Shown: piece after piece, positions 23,946-32,360 of the stretch
Numbering within the stretch: the first letter of the stretch is position 1
Layout: each line of letters begins with the position of its first letter
Source of the DNA: Methylobacterium sp. J-090
Lineage (GTDB): Bacteria > Pseudomonadota > Alphaproteobacteria > Rhizobiales > Beijerinckiaceae
Direction: 5' to 3'
Assembly: GCF_022829345.1 (NCBI RefSeq)
Contig: NZ_JAKSXV010000061.1
Coordinates: forward strand, 1 to 37,274
Length of the DNA stretch: 37,274 bases
The notes under the pieces: generated by a model
Databases searched by the model: none
Seen by the model: only the letters and a program-made list of their open reading frames with translations
What the model was told of the DNA's origin: nothing
Program-made: the position numbers and the translations under genes

Positions 23946-25094
23946 ATGCCCAATCTCCTCACCCGCCTCGCGCGGGCCGCCTTTCCCGTGCCGGACACCA
24001 AGGCGGCCCCGCTCTCGGTGCAGTTCTACGGCGAAGGGCGCGCCGTGTGGACGCCGCGCGAGGGGGGCGCGCTCGCCCGCGAGGGGTTCCAGCGCAATGC
24101 CGTGGTCCACCGGGCCGTGCGCCTCGTGGCCGAGGCCGCCGCCGCCCTGCCCCTGGTGCTCGCCGACGCGGAAACCGACCACCCGCTCCTGCGGCTGCTC
24201 GCCCGGCCGAACCCGCGCGAGGGCGGGGCGCGGCTGCTCGAATCGCTCTACGGGCACCTCATGGTCTCGGGCAACGCCTACCTCGCGGCGGAGAGCCTGG
24301 ACGGCACTTTGCGCGAACTCCACGCCCTGCGCCCCGACCGGATGCGGGTGGTGCCGGGACCGGACGGCTGGCCCGTCGCCTATGCCTACACGGTGGGGGG
24401 CCGAACCCTGCGGTACGATCTCGGCACCGAGGGCGTCGCGCCCATCCTCCACCTCACCCTGTTCCACCCGGCTTGCGACCATTACGGCCTCGCCCCCATG
24501 GCGGCGGCGGCCACCGCCCTCGACATCCACAACGCCGCCAGCGCCTGGAACAAGGCGCTGCTCGACAACGCCGCCCGCCCGTCCGGCGCCCTCGTGTTCG
24601 CCTCGGCCGCCGGCAGCACCCTGAGCGACGCGCAGTTCACCCGCCTGAAGGCCGAACTCGAATCCAACTACCAGGGTGCCGGCAATGCGGGGCGCCCGCT
24701 GCTGCTGGAGGGCGGCCTCGACTGGAAGCCGCTCGCCCTGTCGCCCAAGGACATGGATTTCGTCGAGGCGAAGAGCGGCGCCGCCCGCGAGATCGCCCTG
24801 GCCTTCGGCGTGCCGCCCCTGCTCCTGGGCCTGCCCGGCGACAACACCCACGCCAACTACGCCGAGGCCAACCGCGCCTTCTACCGCCAGACGGTGATCC
24901 CGCTCGTGCGCCGCACGGCCGAATCCCTCGCCCACTGGCTGGAGCCCGCCTTCGGCCCGGCCCGGCTCGAGCCCGACCTCGACGCCATCGAGGCGCTCGC
25001 GCCCGAACGTGAGAGCTTGTGGCGCCGGGTGGGGGACGCGGCGTTTTTGACGGACGCCGAGAAGCGGGCGGCGGTGGGTTACGGGGCGGATTGA
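23946..25094 (+). CDS. HK97-family portal protein
   Basis: A 382-residue portal protein of normal GTA length. N-terminal motifs include FQRNAVVHRAVRLVAEAAA; the central region AWNKALLDNAARPSGALV and the crown-side GLPGDNTHANYAEANRAFYR are typical of HK97 portals. It forms the dodecameric gate through which DNA enters the head. Its last 16 nt overlap the 3' end of the convergent PIN-toxin gene. Confidence 0.93.
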   Translation: MPNLLTRLARAAFPVPDTKAAPLSVQFYGEGRAVWTPREGGALAREGFQRNAVVHRAVRLVAEAAAALPLVLADAETDHPLLRLLARPNPREGGARLLESLYGHLMVSGNAYLAAESLDGTLRELHALRPDRMRVVPGPDGWPVAYAYTVGGRTLRYDLGTEGVAPILHLTLFHPACDHYGLAPMAAAATALDIHNAASAWNKALLDNAARPSGALVFASAAGSTLSDAQFTRLKAELESNYQGAGNAGRPLLLEGGLDWKPLALSPKDMDFVEAKSGAAREIALAFGVPPLLLGLPGDNTHANYAEANRAFYRQTVIPLVRRTAESLAHWLEPAFGPARLEPDLDAIEALAPERESLWRRVGDAAFLTDAEKRAAVGYGAD

Positions 25095-25486
25095 GCGAGA
25101 TCGGTTCTCGAAAAGTCGTCGCCCTTGAAAAGCAGCGTCGCGCCATGCGCCTTGGTGCAGGCATAGGCGTGGCAATCGCCCATGTTGAGAGAAGCCGGAT
25201 GCCGGCCCTTGCCGTAGCGGGCATAGGCCTCCACCGCGAGGGCGAATTCGGCTGCTCCAATGGGAACGAGGCGAATGTCACCGGCCGCGCAGAACTCTTG
25301 GGTCCGCAAGCGCGCTGCCTCGACGGTGAACTGGTAGCTTCGAACCAAACCCGCGATGGTCTCCCAGAGGGATATGGCTGAGCACAGCCGAGCCGGATCG
25401 GCATCGAGACGATCGCTCAAGGCGTCCGCATCCGGCTCGCCGGCGATGATCGCGATCAGCGCCGAGGCATCGACGAACAGGGTCAC
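25079..25486 (-). CDS. vapC: VapC-like PIN-domain toxin
   Basis: A 135-residue PIN-domain protein. The acidic quartet expected for the nuclease site is present: D6 (FVDASALI), E42 (LWETI), D104 (NMGDCHAYA) and D123 (KGDDF). It probably cleaves RNA when freed from its antitoxin. The GTG at 25486 overlaps the antitoxin stop as GTGA, the usual antitoxin-first order. It is antisense to the GTA genes, whose portal and protease genes flank it. Confidence 0.88.
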   Translation of the reverse strand: MTLFVDASALIAIIAGEPDADALSDRLDADPARLCSAISLWETIAGLVRSYQFTVEAARLRTQEFCAAGDIRLVPIGAAEFALAVEAYARYGKGRHPASLNMGDCHAYACTKAHGATLLFKGDDFSRTDLAQSAP

Positions 25487-25725
25487 CCGCCGCTCAGATC
25501 ATCGAAGAACGCCTTGTCCGCCGCCAGCCCCGTGGGCGCGGGCAACGGATGACGGGCGCGTAAGGCCGCGAAGCGCACCCGCAGGGGCAGCTTTTCGGAC
25601 GGTGTGATCCGCGCCAGTTCGGCCGTGACCGCCCGGCGGACGGCCTCCGCTTTCGTCACGCCGGTGGCCTCGGCCAACCGGGCCACGAGCCGTGTCGTGG
25701 CCTCATCCTCGATCTCGAATGGCAT
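25483..25725 (-). CDS. vapB: VapB-like antitoxin
   Basis: An 80-residue protein starting MPFEIEDEATTRLVARLAEATG, with a ribbon-helix-helix-like N-terminal half (VTKAEAVRRAVTAELAR) of the type II antitoxin, PSK/VapB-like kind. The C-terminal part (LPAPTGLAADKAFFDDLSG) probably wraps the toxin. The promoter is expected in the 111 bp between its start and the divergent protease gene. Confidence 0.82.
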   Translation of the reverse strand: MPFEIEDEATTRLVARLAEATGVTKAEAVRRAVTAELARITPSEKLPLRVRFAALRARHPLPAPTGLAADKAFFDDLSGG

Positions 25726-25836
25726 CCCGGCCTCGACGGATCTCCCTGCCTCCCGGCGAGGGTATCCCCAGGCGGCGGCCATGTCATCCGGCCCCATCCC
25801 GCAGGCCAATTTCGCAAACCGAGTCCGGAGGGTTCG

Positions 25837-26373
25837 ATGGACGGCCATTTCACCGGCTATGCCAGCCTGTTCGGCGTACCCGATCTCGGGCGCGACGTGG
25901 TGGCGCCGGGCGCGTTTTCCGCGAGCCTGAGCGCGCGGGGCGCGGCCGGCGTGCGCATGCTGTGGCAGCACGATCCGGCCGAGCCCGTGGGGCGCTGGCT
26001 GTCGCTCGTCGAGGACGCGCGCGGCCTGCGGGTCGCGGGCCGGCTCAACCTCGCCGTGCAGCGGGCGCGCGAACTCGACGCGCTCCTGCGCGAGGGCGCC
26101 CTCGACGGGCTCTCCATCGGGTTCCGCACCGTCAGGGCGGCGCCTGAGCGCGGCGGCCTGCGCCGGCTCCACAGCCTCGACCTGTGGGAGATCTCGCTGG
26201 TCACCTTCCCGCTCCAGCCCGGCGCGCGCATCGCGGCGAAAGCCGCCCCGATGCAATCCGAGCCCCTGGCGCAGGCGCTCCACGCCTTCGCCCGGCGCGT
26301 CGCGCCACCGCGTGCGCCCCCTTCCACCCGGCCCGTCGCCGCCCGCCTCCCCAACCGTCAGAGGTTCGCATGA
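25837..26373 (+). CDS. HK97-family prohead protease
   Basis: A 178-residue maturation protease. The catalytic histidine lies in LWQHDP (H45) and the serine in LSIGFR (S93), followed by a DLWEISLVTFP strand. It cleaves the capsid delta domain. The start at 25837 follows CCGGAGGG, and the stop overlaps the capsid start (ATGA). Confidence 0.92.
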   Translation: MDGHFTGYASLFGVPDLGRDVVAPGAFSASLSARGAAGVRMLWQHDPAEPVGRWLSLVEDARGLRVAGRLNLAVQRARELDALLREGALDGLSIGFRTVRAAPERGGLRRLHSLDLWEISLVTFPLQPGARIAAKAAPMQSEPLAQALHAFARRVAPPRAPPSTRPVAARLPNRQRFA

Positions 26374-27638
26374 CCGTCCACACCCCCATCGAAACGAAAT
26401 CCTTTCCCCTGGAGGACAAGGCCGCCGGCGGCGATCCGGCCGTGGCCCACGCCATGACCGACCTGCAGGGCGCCTTCGCGGCGTTCCGCGAGACCAACGA
26501 CACCCGGCTCGCCGAGATCGAGGGCCGGCTCGGGACGGACGTGCTGACGGAGGAGAAGCTCGCCCGCATCGACGCGGCCCTCGACACCGCCCGCACCCGC
26601 CTCGACCGCCTCACCCTCGACGGCCGCCGCGCGCCCCTCGGCGCCGGCGCGCCGCCCCGGGACGCGGCCGCCACGGAGCACAAGACCGCCTTCGATCTCT
26701 ACGTCCGGGCCGGCGAGAGCGGCGGCCTCAAGCGCCTGGAGGAGAAGGCCCTGTCGGCGGGCTCCGGCCCGGATGGCGGGTACCTCGTGCCGGCGACCAT
26801 CGAGCGCGACGTGCTGACCCGGCTCGCCCGCCTCTCGCCGATCCGGGCCCTCGCCACCGTGCGCACCATCTCGGGCGGCCAGTACAAGCGCGCCGTCTCG
26901 GTGACCGAGGCGGTGTCGGGCTGGGTCGCCGAGGCCGCGCCCCGGCCGCAGACCGACGCGCCGACCCTGTCGGAGCTGAGCTTTCCGGCCATGGAGCTCT
27001 ACGCCATGCCGGCCGCGACCCAGACGCTGCTCGACGACGCCGTCGTCGACATCGATGCCTGGCTCGCCGACGAGGTCGAGACCGCGTTCGCCGAGCAGGA
27101 GGGCACCGCCTTCGTGACCGGCAACGGGGTGAGCCGCCCGCGCGGCTTCCTCAGCTACGACACGGTGGCCAACGCCGCCTGGGTCCCGGGCAAGCTCGGG
27201 CTCATTGCCACGGGGGCCGCCGGGGCGTTCCCCGCCGCCAACCCGGCCGATGTGCTGTTCGACCTCGTCTATGCCCTGCGCGCCGGCTACCGCCAGAACG
27301 CCGGCTTCGTGATGAACCGGCGCCTGCAGAGCACGATCCGCAAGATGAAGGATGCCGACGGCAACTACCTGTGGCAGCCGCCCCAGGCCGCCGATCGCAC
27401 CGCGACCCTCCTCGGATTCCCCGTGACGGAGGCCGAGGCCATGCCGGATGCGGGCGCCGGCAGCCTGTCCCTCGCCTTCGGCGATTTCCGGCGCGGCTAC
27501 CTCGTCGTCGACCGCGCGGGTCTCCGGGTCCTGCGCGACCCCTACTCGGCCAAGCCCTACGTGCTGTTCTACACGACGAAGCGTGTGGGCGGCGGGGTAC
27601 AGGATTTCGATGCGATCAAGCTCTTGAAGTTCGCCTGA
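26370..27638 (+). CDS. HK97-family major capsid protein
   Basis: A 422-residue capsid protein. Residues 20-80 form a charged, predicted coiled-coil scaffold (delta) domain; the mature shell domain follows from about 110 (PDGGYLVPATIERDVLTRL). Later HK97-fold stretches include FVMNRRLQSTIRKMKDADG and YLVVDRAGLRVLRDPYS. It is intact and of GTA-typical length. In RcGTA the connector gene follows directly; here a 3.3-kb block intervenes. Confidence 0.94.
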   Translation: MTVHTPIETKSFPLEDKAAGGDPAVAHAMTDLQGAFAAFRETNDTRLAEIEGRLGTDVLTEEKLARIDAALDTARTRLDRLTLDGRRAPLGAGAPPRDAAATEHKTAFDLYVRAGESGGLKRLEEKALSAGSGPDGGYLVPATIERDVLTRLARLSPIRALATVRTISGGQYKRAVSVTEAVSGWVAEAAPRPQTDAPTLSELSFPAMELYAMPAATQTLLDDAVVDIDAWLADEVETAFAEQEGTAFVTGNGVSRPRGFLSYDTVANAAWVPGKLGLIATGAAGAFPAANPADVLFDLVYALRAGYRQNAGFVMNRRLQSTIRKMKDADGNYLWQPPQAADRTATLLGFPVTEAEAMPDAGAGSLSLAFGDFRRGYLVVDRAGLRVLRDPYSAKPYVLFYTTKRVGGGVQDFDAIKLLKFA

Positions 27639-27649
27639 CCGCCGTGCGT

Positions 27650-27672
27650 CCCCGGTCCTTCACGGGCCGGGG
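27650..27672 (+). terminator. possible attenuator hairpin after the capsid gene
   Basis: A 9-bp GC stem (CCCCGGTCC with GGGCCGGGG, one G-T pair) around a TTCAC loop, 12 bp after the capsid stop, without a T-tract. It could reduce read-through from the abundant capsid gene. Tentative. Confidence 0.35.
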
Positions 27673-27814
27673 GCGCCGTCCGGTCCGAAATCTGTTGATG
27701 CCGAGACACAACCTGCGGTTTACGAGCCGGACAACGGGATTTTCGGGAACCGAGGCCTTCCCCAGTCCCTTGAACTGTCTCAAAATCAACCTGAGGTTTC
27801 TTGAGGCAACTGAA

Positions 27815-28918
27815 ATGAATCTGGATGGGGCAGAAAACGCCAAGGCCGACGTGTTCCGGCGTGCGTTCCGCTATGGCGAGGTTCCGCGTGCGGCTCTGGA
27901 TGACGATGAACTGCCGACCTTTGCGCCCCTGCCGGGCACGCAGGCCCACGCCGATATCCTGCACGCGCGGCGCGAAAGAACCTTCGACCCGAAGGAGAAG
28001 ATCGCCGTCGGCATCCTGAGGAACCGGCCCGATCACGAACAGGGCGCGGCCCTGAAGGTCGGATTGTTCGTTCAGCACAAGAAGCTGCTTCATCACCCCG
28101 TCGTCGAGGCGGCGCAACGTATCGCGCGCGGCGAGATCGAGGTCCGCGTCACGGGTCGCGTCAGGCGCCGGGCCTCGGCCAACGCCAAGCCATGCCGCCC
28201 CCTGCGCATGGGACATTCCGTGGGCCATCACCGCATCACGGCGGGAACGATCGGCTGCTTCGGCATCGATCGCGACGGCGGCATCGGAATCCTCTCGAAC
28301 AATCACGTGCTGGCCAACACCAACCGTGGCCGTGTCGGCGACATCATTCTCCAGCCCGGTCGTGCCGATGGTGGCCGGATGCAGGAGGCCGACCACCACG
28401 TCGCTCGGCTCCATACCTTCGTGCCCATCGACTTCGACCCCACGGCGTCGAACCTCGTGGATTGCGCGTTCGCCCGCCTCGACGCGGGACGCGACTGCGA
28501 TCCCCGCCGGATCGATCAGATCGTCATGGGCGCCAACGGTTGGGACATCGGCGAGATCGAGGATCTCCTCTTGGAGCGGATGCCGGTGAAGAAGGTCGGC
28601 CGGACAACGGATTTCCGGGAAGGCTGGGTCGAAGCGATCGACGTCGACAACGTTCGGGTCCAGATGATCAGCGGTGCCCGTGCGAAGTTCGCGATCTTCA
28701 ATCGCCAGATCGCGATCAGCGGCACGCACGGGCCTTTCTCAAAGGGCGGCGACAGCGGCGCGCTGATCTGCACGGATGACGGCCGGCCGGCGGCGCTTCT
28801 GTTTGCCGGAACCGAAACGGGGGGCCTCCACGGGCACGGCATCACTTATGCAAACCCGATCCGGACGGTCCTTGAAGCCCTCGAAATCGACCTCTACACT
28901 CAGGCGGCAGGAGCGTGA
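27815..28918 (+). CDS. trypsin-fold serine protease with an extra N-terminal module, inserted in the GTA cluster
   Basis: A 367-residue protein without a signal peptide. The protease part has a histidine in LSNNHVLA (H164), a candidate aspartate in NLVDCAFARLD (D216 or D223) and the serine in GGDSGALI (S314), in the correct order for a trypsin fold. The LSNNHVLA and GDSG patterns resemble the broad group of intracellular Nal1-like trypsin-fold peptidases. Before it, residues 60-118 form a separate module (AVGI...LKVGLFVQ...EVRVTGRV). It lies 176 bp after the capsid gene on the same strand and is followed at once by a small partner gene. It is not part of the standard GTA set; role unknown. 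Confidence 0.8.
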   Translation: MNLDGAENAKADVFRRAFRYGEVPRAALDDDELPTFAPLPGTQAHADILHARRERTFDPKEKIAVGILRNRPDHEQGAALKVGLFVQHKKLLHHPVVEAAQRIARGEIEVRVTGRVRRRASANAKPCRPLRMGHSVGHHRITAGTIGCFGIDRDGGIGILSNNHVLANTNRGRVGDIILQPGRADGGRMQEADHHVARLHTFVPIDFDPTASNLVDCAFARLDAGRDCDPRRIDQIVMGANGWDIGEIEDLLLERMPVKKVGRTTDFREGWVEAIDVDNVRVQMISGARAKFAIFNRQIAISGTHGPFSKGGDSGALICTDDGRPAALLFAGTETGGLHGHGITYANPIRTVLEALEIDLYTQAAGA

Positions 28919-28919
28919 C

Positions 28920-29165
28920 ATGAGTGACCCACGGGAAAAACTGCGCGCATCGAAGCCGGCGGCGATGGCGGCCAAGGATGCGTTCGCATCCCGATATGCG
29001 GCCGGTCGCGGCGATCGTGCCGTTGGCCTGGGCCTCAATCGACGCGGCGACGATTGGACCGTGAAGGTCTTCGCCGAGTCGGCGCTGGCGGCCCGTGAAC
29101 TACCGGACCATTTCGGCGAGTTCGACGTGGAGGTCCAGATTACCGGACCGGCCGCCACGTTCTAG
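28920..29165 (+). CDS. small partner protein resembling the protease's N-terminal module
   Basis: An 81-residue protein starting 1 nt after the protease stop, with GCAGGAG in front of its ATG at 28920. Residues 30-78 show the pattern AVGLGLNRRGDDWTVKVF, then FDVEVQITGPA, which parallels the AVGI...LKVGLFVQ...IEVRVTGRV stretch of the adjacent protease. It may be a free copy of that module, binding or inhibiting the protease or presenting a substrate (inference). No signal peptide or membrane segment. Confidence 0.7.
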   Translation: MSDPREKLRASKPAAMAAKDAFASRYAAGRGDRAVGLGLNRRGDDWTVKVFAESALAARELPDHFGEFDVEVQITGPAATF

Positions 29166-29187
29166 GGTTGCCGGCGGCGGCAGGTCC

Positions 29188-30078
29188 TCACCGCCGCCCC
29201 GGCCGTGCCATCCACTCGGTGCGGCCACCCATGGCCGTGCCTCCCTGCATCCGCCCCATCTCGGCGGCGCGCGACGAGATCCAGCCCGCGTGCTCGGCCG
29301 TGGGGGTGACGGCGGTGAAGCCGCCGCAGGCGGTGCGGGCGCGCTTGTCCTGGCGCATGGCGCCGCTCGACCAGCTCACCACGCCGACGATCTGGTAGCC
29401 GCCCGGGCCGCCGCGCAGGATCGGGCCGCCGGAATCGCCCAGGCACGCGCCCGCGCCCGCCGTCTCGGCGAGGCGGCGGCGGTCGGTCACCACGGTGACG
29501 CGATTGGCGACCTGGAGCGAGCCGATGGAGACGAGCTGGGCCTGGCGCAGGGTGCGGGCGGTGTTGCGCCGGTTCTCGGCCACCACGCCGAACCCCGCGA
29601 TCTCGACGGCGTCGCCGGTGTTGATGCCGCCGCCGCGCGGGTCGAGGGGCTGGAAATCGCCGCCCAGCGGCTCGGCCAGCTTGATCAGGGCGAGATCGGT
29701 GCCCGGCTGGTCCTCCGGCGTGGTGCCGGGAACGAAGTCGGGGTGCATGGCGGCCGCCAGGGCGTTGATGCGGCGCGAGCGGAAGGCGCGGTCCACCACC
29801 ACCACGCTGTAGCCGGCCTGGTGCATCACGCAATGCGCCGCCGTGAGCACGAGGTCGGCGGCGATGAGGGTGCCCGAGCAGATCTCGCCCTGGGTGCTCT
29901 CGATGCGCACCACCGAGGCGCGCAGGCCGTTGGGATCGCGCGAGACCGCGCCGTTGATCACCGCGAGGGCGGGGGCGGGCAGGAGGGCGATCGCGGTCGC
30001 CAAAGCGACCTGACGCACGGCAATCCGGCGAGGGGTGAGGCGCCGAAAGGTCGTCGCGCGCAACGCGGTGGGCAGCAT
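29188..30078 (-). CDS. secreted S1 (trypsin-like) serine protease A
   Basis: A 296-residue chymotrypsin-family protease. A long signal peptide with a basic N-region ends at about A39 (PAPALA), leaving a mature N-terminus VINGA. The triad is complete: H82 in LTAAHC, D128 in TDLALIKL, S216 in GDSGGP. The extra C-terminal tail of about 40 residues is basic and Met/Gly-rich. I chose the ATG at 30078, preceded by GGGAGAGA. It is convergent with the small partner gene and antisense to the GTA genes. Confidence 0.9.
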   Translation of the reverse strand: MLPTALRATTFRRLTPRRIAVRQVALATAIALLPAPALAVINGAVSRDPNGLRASVVRIESTQGEICSGTLIAADLVLTAAHCVMHQAGYSVVVVDRAFRSRRINALAAAMHPDFVPGTTPEDQPGTDLALIKLAEPLGGDFQPLDPRGGGINTGDAVEIAGFGVVAENRRNTARTLRQAQLVSIGSLQVANRVTVVTDRRRLAETAGAGACLGDSGGPILRGGPGGYQIVGVVSWSSGAMRQDKRARTACGGFTAVTPTAEHAGWISSRAAEMGRMQGGTAMGGRTEWMARPGRR

Positions 30079-30202
30079 CGTGTCTCTCCCGCGTTCCGGC
30101 CCCGACGGGAGGCGTCCCGGACTGCAATGGTGAAAGCCTACCCGAAGGCAATGACCCGGCCAAGCTCTGGTTCCGTGTCCGCGCCGACGCGTCCGCGCGG
30201 GC

Positions 30203-30928
30203 TCAGGGTCGGTCCCAGCGGGCGGCGAGGCCCCAGCCGGCGAGCGTCGCGTCGATCCAGGCCCGCTGCGGCCCGAGCAGGACGCCCTGGGAGAGGCCGC
30301 CGCAGGCCCCGCCGACCCAGGCCGCCACGGCGACGACACCGGTCTCGCCCGTCACCGGTCCGCCGGAATCGCCCTGGCAGGCGCCGGAGCCTTGTGTGCC
30401 GCGCAGCCAGACGAGGATGCGGCTCGGCCCGTAGGGCTCGACCACGGGCACGCCGGCCCGCCGGTAGGTGCCGGTGCTGCGCGGGTCCCCCGGCTTCGAC
30501 ACGCCGTAGCCGGAGACGGTCAGGGCCTCGCCGGCGCGCGGCATCGCCGCGCTCAGGGTCGCGGGCGCGAACGGCGCCGGCAGGGGGGCGGCGAGGCGCA
30601 CCAGGGCGAGGTCGATGGAGCGTCGGCGCCCGGCGACGGCGCCGGCATCGTAGCCGGGATGCACCGCCGTGGCGGCGGGCTCGGCCAGCACCGGCGCCCC
30701 GGCGGCGTCCTTGTAATGGACCCGGTGGACGAGGCGCGGCGCGAGGCAGTGGCCGGCGGTGAGCACGGCGCCCGGCGCCACCACCACGCCGGTGCACACG
30801 CCCCCGTTCGAGGACAGCACCATCACGGCACCGGACGCGTCGGGCGCCAGATCGCCGCCCACCACCGCGGAGGCCGGGCCGGCGACGCCCATCAGCAGGG
30901 CGAAAAGCCCGAGACCCGTCCGCGCCAT
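30203..30928 (-). CDS. secreted S1 (trypsin-like) serine protease B
   Basis: A 241-residue protease. The signal peptide (1-21, GPASA) is followed directly by VVGGD, equivalent to the activated IVGG end of trypsin. The triad is H60 (LTAGHC), D106 (IDLALVRL) and S188 (GDSGGP). It lies 124 bp upstream of protease A on the same strand; the two are diverged paralogues. Only 32 bp separate its start from the divergent head-tail connector gene. Confidence 0.9.
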   Translation of the reverse strand: MARTGLGLFALLMGVAGPASAVVGGDLAPDASGAVMVLSSNGGVCTGVVVAPGAVLTAGHCLAPRLVHRVHYKDAAGAPVLAEPAATAVHPGYDAGAVAGRRRSIDLALVRLAAPLPAPFAPATLSAAMPRAGEALTVSGYGVSKPGDPRSTGTYRRAGVPVVEPYGPSRILVWLRGTQGSGACQGDSGGPVTGETGVVAVAAWVGGACGGLSQGVLLGPQRAWIDATLAGWGLAARWDRP

Positions 30929-30960
30929 CGGCGACCCATCCTACCCTTAGGAGACCATCG

Positions 30961-31521
30961 ATGACCCCGATACGCGTCGCAGGCCCCACCGTCGAGCCGG
31001 TGAGCGTCGCGGAGATGCGCGCATACCTTCGCCTCGATTCCGACGAGGGCGGGGCCGAGGACGCCCTCATCGGCGCCCTCCTGGCGGCGGCCCGCGCCGG
31101 CATCGAGGCCGCGACCCGGCGTCTCCTCGCGCCCGGCCGCTACCGGATCATGCTCACGGCCTGGCCCGCGGATGGGATCGTGCCCCTGCCGCTCAGTCCC
31201 CTGTCGGCCGTGGAGCGGGCCGGCCTCGTCGATGCGCGCGGAGCGGTGGCGGACCTGCCCCCCGGCGTCGTGCGCCTCGGACCCGACCCCTTCGAGTCAC
31301 CCGCGCTCCGCATCGATCCCGGCGCGCCCCCGCTCGACGCCCGCGCCGCCCTCGTCGAGGTGAGCGCCGGATACGGCGGCGACGCGCTCCCGGTTCCCCC
31401 CGGGCTCGCCCAGGCGATCCGGCTGCTCGCCGCCCACGGCTTCGAGCATCGCGGCGACACCGCCGCGCCGCCGCCCTCGGTCGCCGCCCTCGTCGAGTCC
31501 CTGCGCCGCCTGCGCCTCTAA
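30961..31521 (+). CDS. GTA head-tail connector protein (gp6-like)
   Basis: A 186-residue protein. The N-terminus VEPVSVAEMRAYLRLD and the following ALIGALLAAARAGIEAATRR helix are typical of gp6-type connectors. It attaches below the portal ring. TAGGAGACC precedes the ATG. It restarts the GTA order after the protease block. Confidence 0.9.
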   Translation: MTPIRVAGPTVEPVSVAEMRAYLRLDSDEGGAEDALIGALLAAARAGIEAATRRLLAPGRYRIMLTAWPADGIVPLPLSPLSAVERAGLVDARGAVADLPPGVVRLGPDPFESPALRIDPGAPPLDARAALVEVSAGYGGDALPVPPGLAQAIRLLAAHGFEHRGDTAAPPPSVAALVESLRRLRL

Positions 31522-31535
31522 CTCCGGAGCCGATC

Positions 31536-31892
31536 ATGCTCGATTCGAATCCGCGCGTGCCCATCGGCGCGCGCCGCCGCCGCTTCGTCCTCGAACGGCC
31601 GGTGGAGGAACCGGACGGATTCGGCGGCGTGGTCCGCCGCTACGTCCCCGGCCCCCTCCTGTGGGGCGCCCTCGAGGCGCTCGGTGCCCCCGAACAAGTC
31701 CGGGGCGGCCGCCTCGACGCCGTGGAGACCCACCGGGTCCGCCTCGCCTACCGCGCCGACGTCACCCCCGCCATGCGGCTCGCCGCCGGCCCGCGCCGCT
31801 TCGCCATCCGGGCGGCGAGCGACCCCGACGGGCGGGGACGCGAGCTCGTCTGCCGGGTCGAGGAACTCCTGGCCGGGGCGCGCGCGCCATGA
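31536..31892 (+). CDS. phage head-tail adaptor (gp7-like)
   Basis: A 118-residue protein of the SPP1 gp16-like head-closure family, strand-rich, with RRRRFVLERPVEEPDGFGG near the start and HRVRLAYRADVTPAMRL in the middle. Fifteen bp separate it from the connector gene, and its stop overlaps the next start. Confidence 0.88.
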   Translation: MLDSNPRVPIGARRRRFVLERPVEEPDGFGGVVRRYVPGPLLWGALEALGAPEQVRGGRLDAVETHRVRLAYRADVTPAMRLAAGPRRFAIRAASDPDGRGRELVCRVEELLAGARAP

Positions 31893-32332
31893 CGAGTCCG
31901 GTGGCCGATCCGGTCTCGGCGAGCCCGCTGCTCGCGCTCCGCGGCGCGATCCTCGCCTATCTCACCGTGGATGCCACCCTCGCCCGGCTCATGGGCGGCT
32001 CGCTCAGGCTCTACGACGAGCCGCCGCGCGGGGCGGTGCCCGTCTACGGCGTGTTCGGCGACGCCGAGATCCGCGACGACGCCGTCGACGGCGCGGCCAG
32101 CCACGCCCACAGCCTCAGCCTCGTGCTCTACGCCCGGCCGGGCTCGGCCCGCTCGGGCCTCGCGGCCGCCGAGCGCATGGCCGACCTCCTCGCCGACGCG
32201 CCCCTGGCCTTGCCCGGCCACCACCTCGTGACCCTGCGGGTCGCGCGGCTCGGGGCCACCCGCGACCCCGCCACCGGCGAGGCCCGCGCCACCCTCACCC
32301 TCCAGGCGGTCACCGAGCACCGCCCGGCCTGA
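31889..32332 (+). CDS. DUF3168 tail-completion protein (gp8-like)
   Basis: A 147-residue protein. SPLLALRGAILAYLTVDATLARLMGG, the PVYGVFGD strand and the ATLTLQAVTEH end are typical of DUF3168 tail-terminator-type proteins. Its ATG overlaps the adaptor stop (ATGA). Confidence 0.88.
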   Translation: MTSPVADPVSASPLLALRGAILAYLTVDATLARLMGGSLRLYDEPPRGAVPVYGVFGDAEIRDDAVDGAASHAHSLSLVLYARPGSARSGLAAAERMADLLADAPLALPGHHLVTLRVARLGATRDPATGEARATLTLQAVTEHRPA

Positions 32333-32360
32333 CCATTCTCCCACGTTCCGGAATCCGACC

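Noticed and set aside
22485..25175. An 896-codon minus-strand frame opposite terminase and portal
   Set aside because: Shadow frame of two clear phage genes; composition is Arg/Gly/Ala-rich without motifs.
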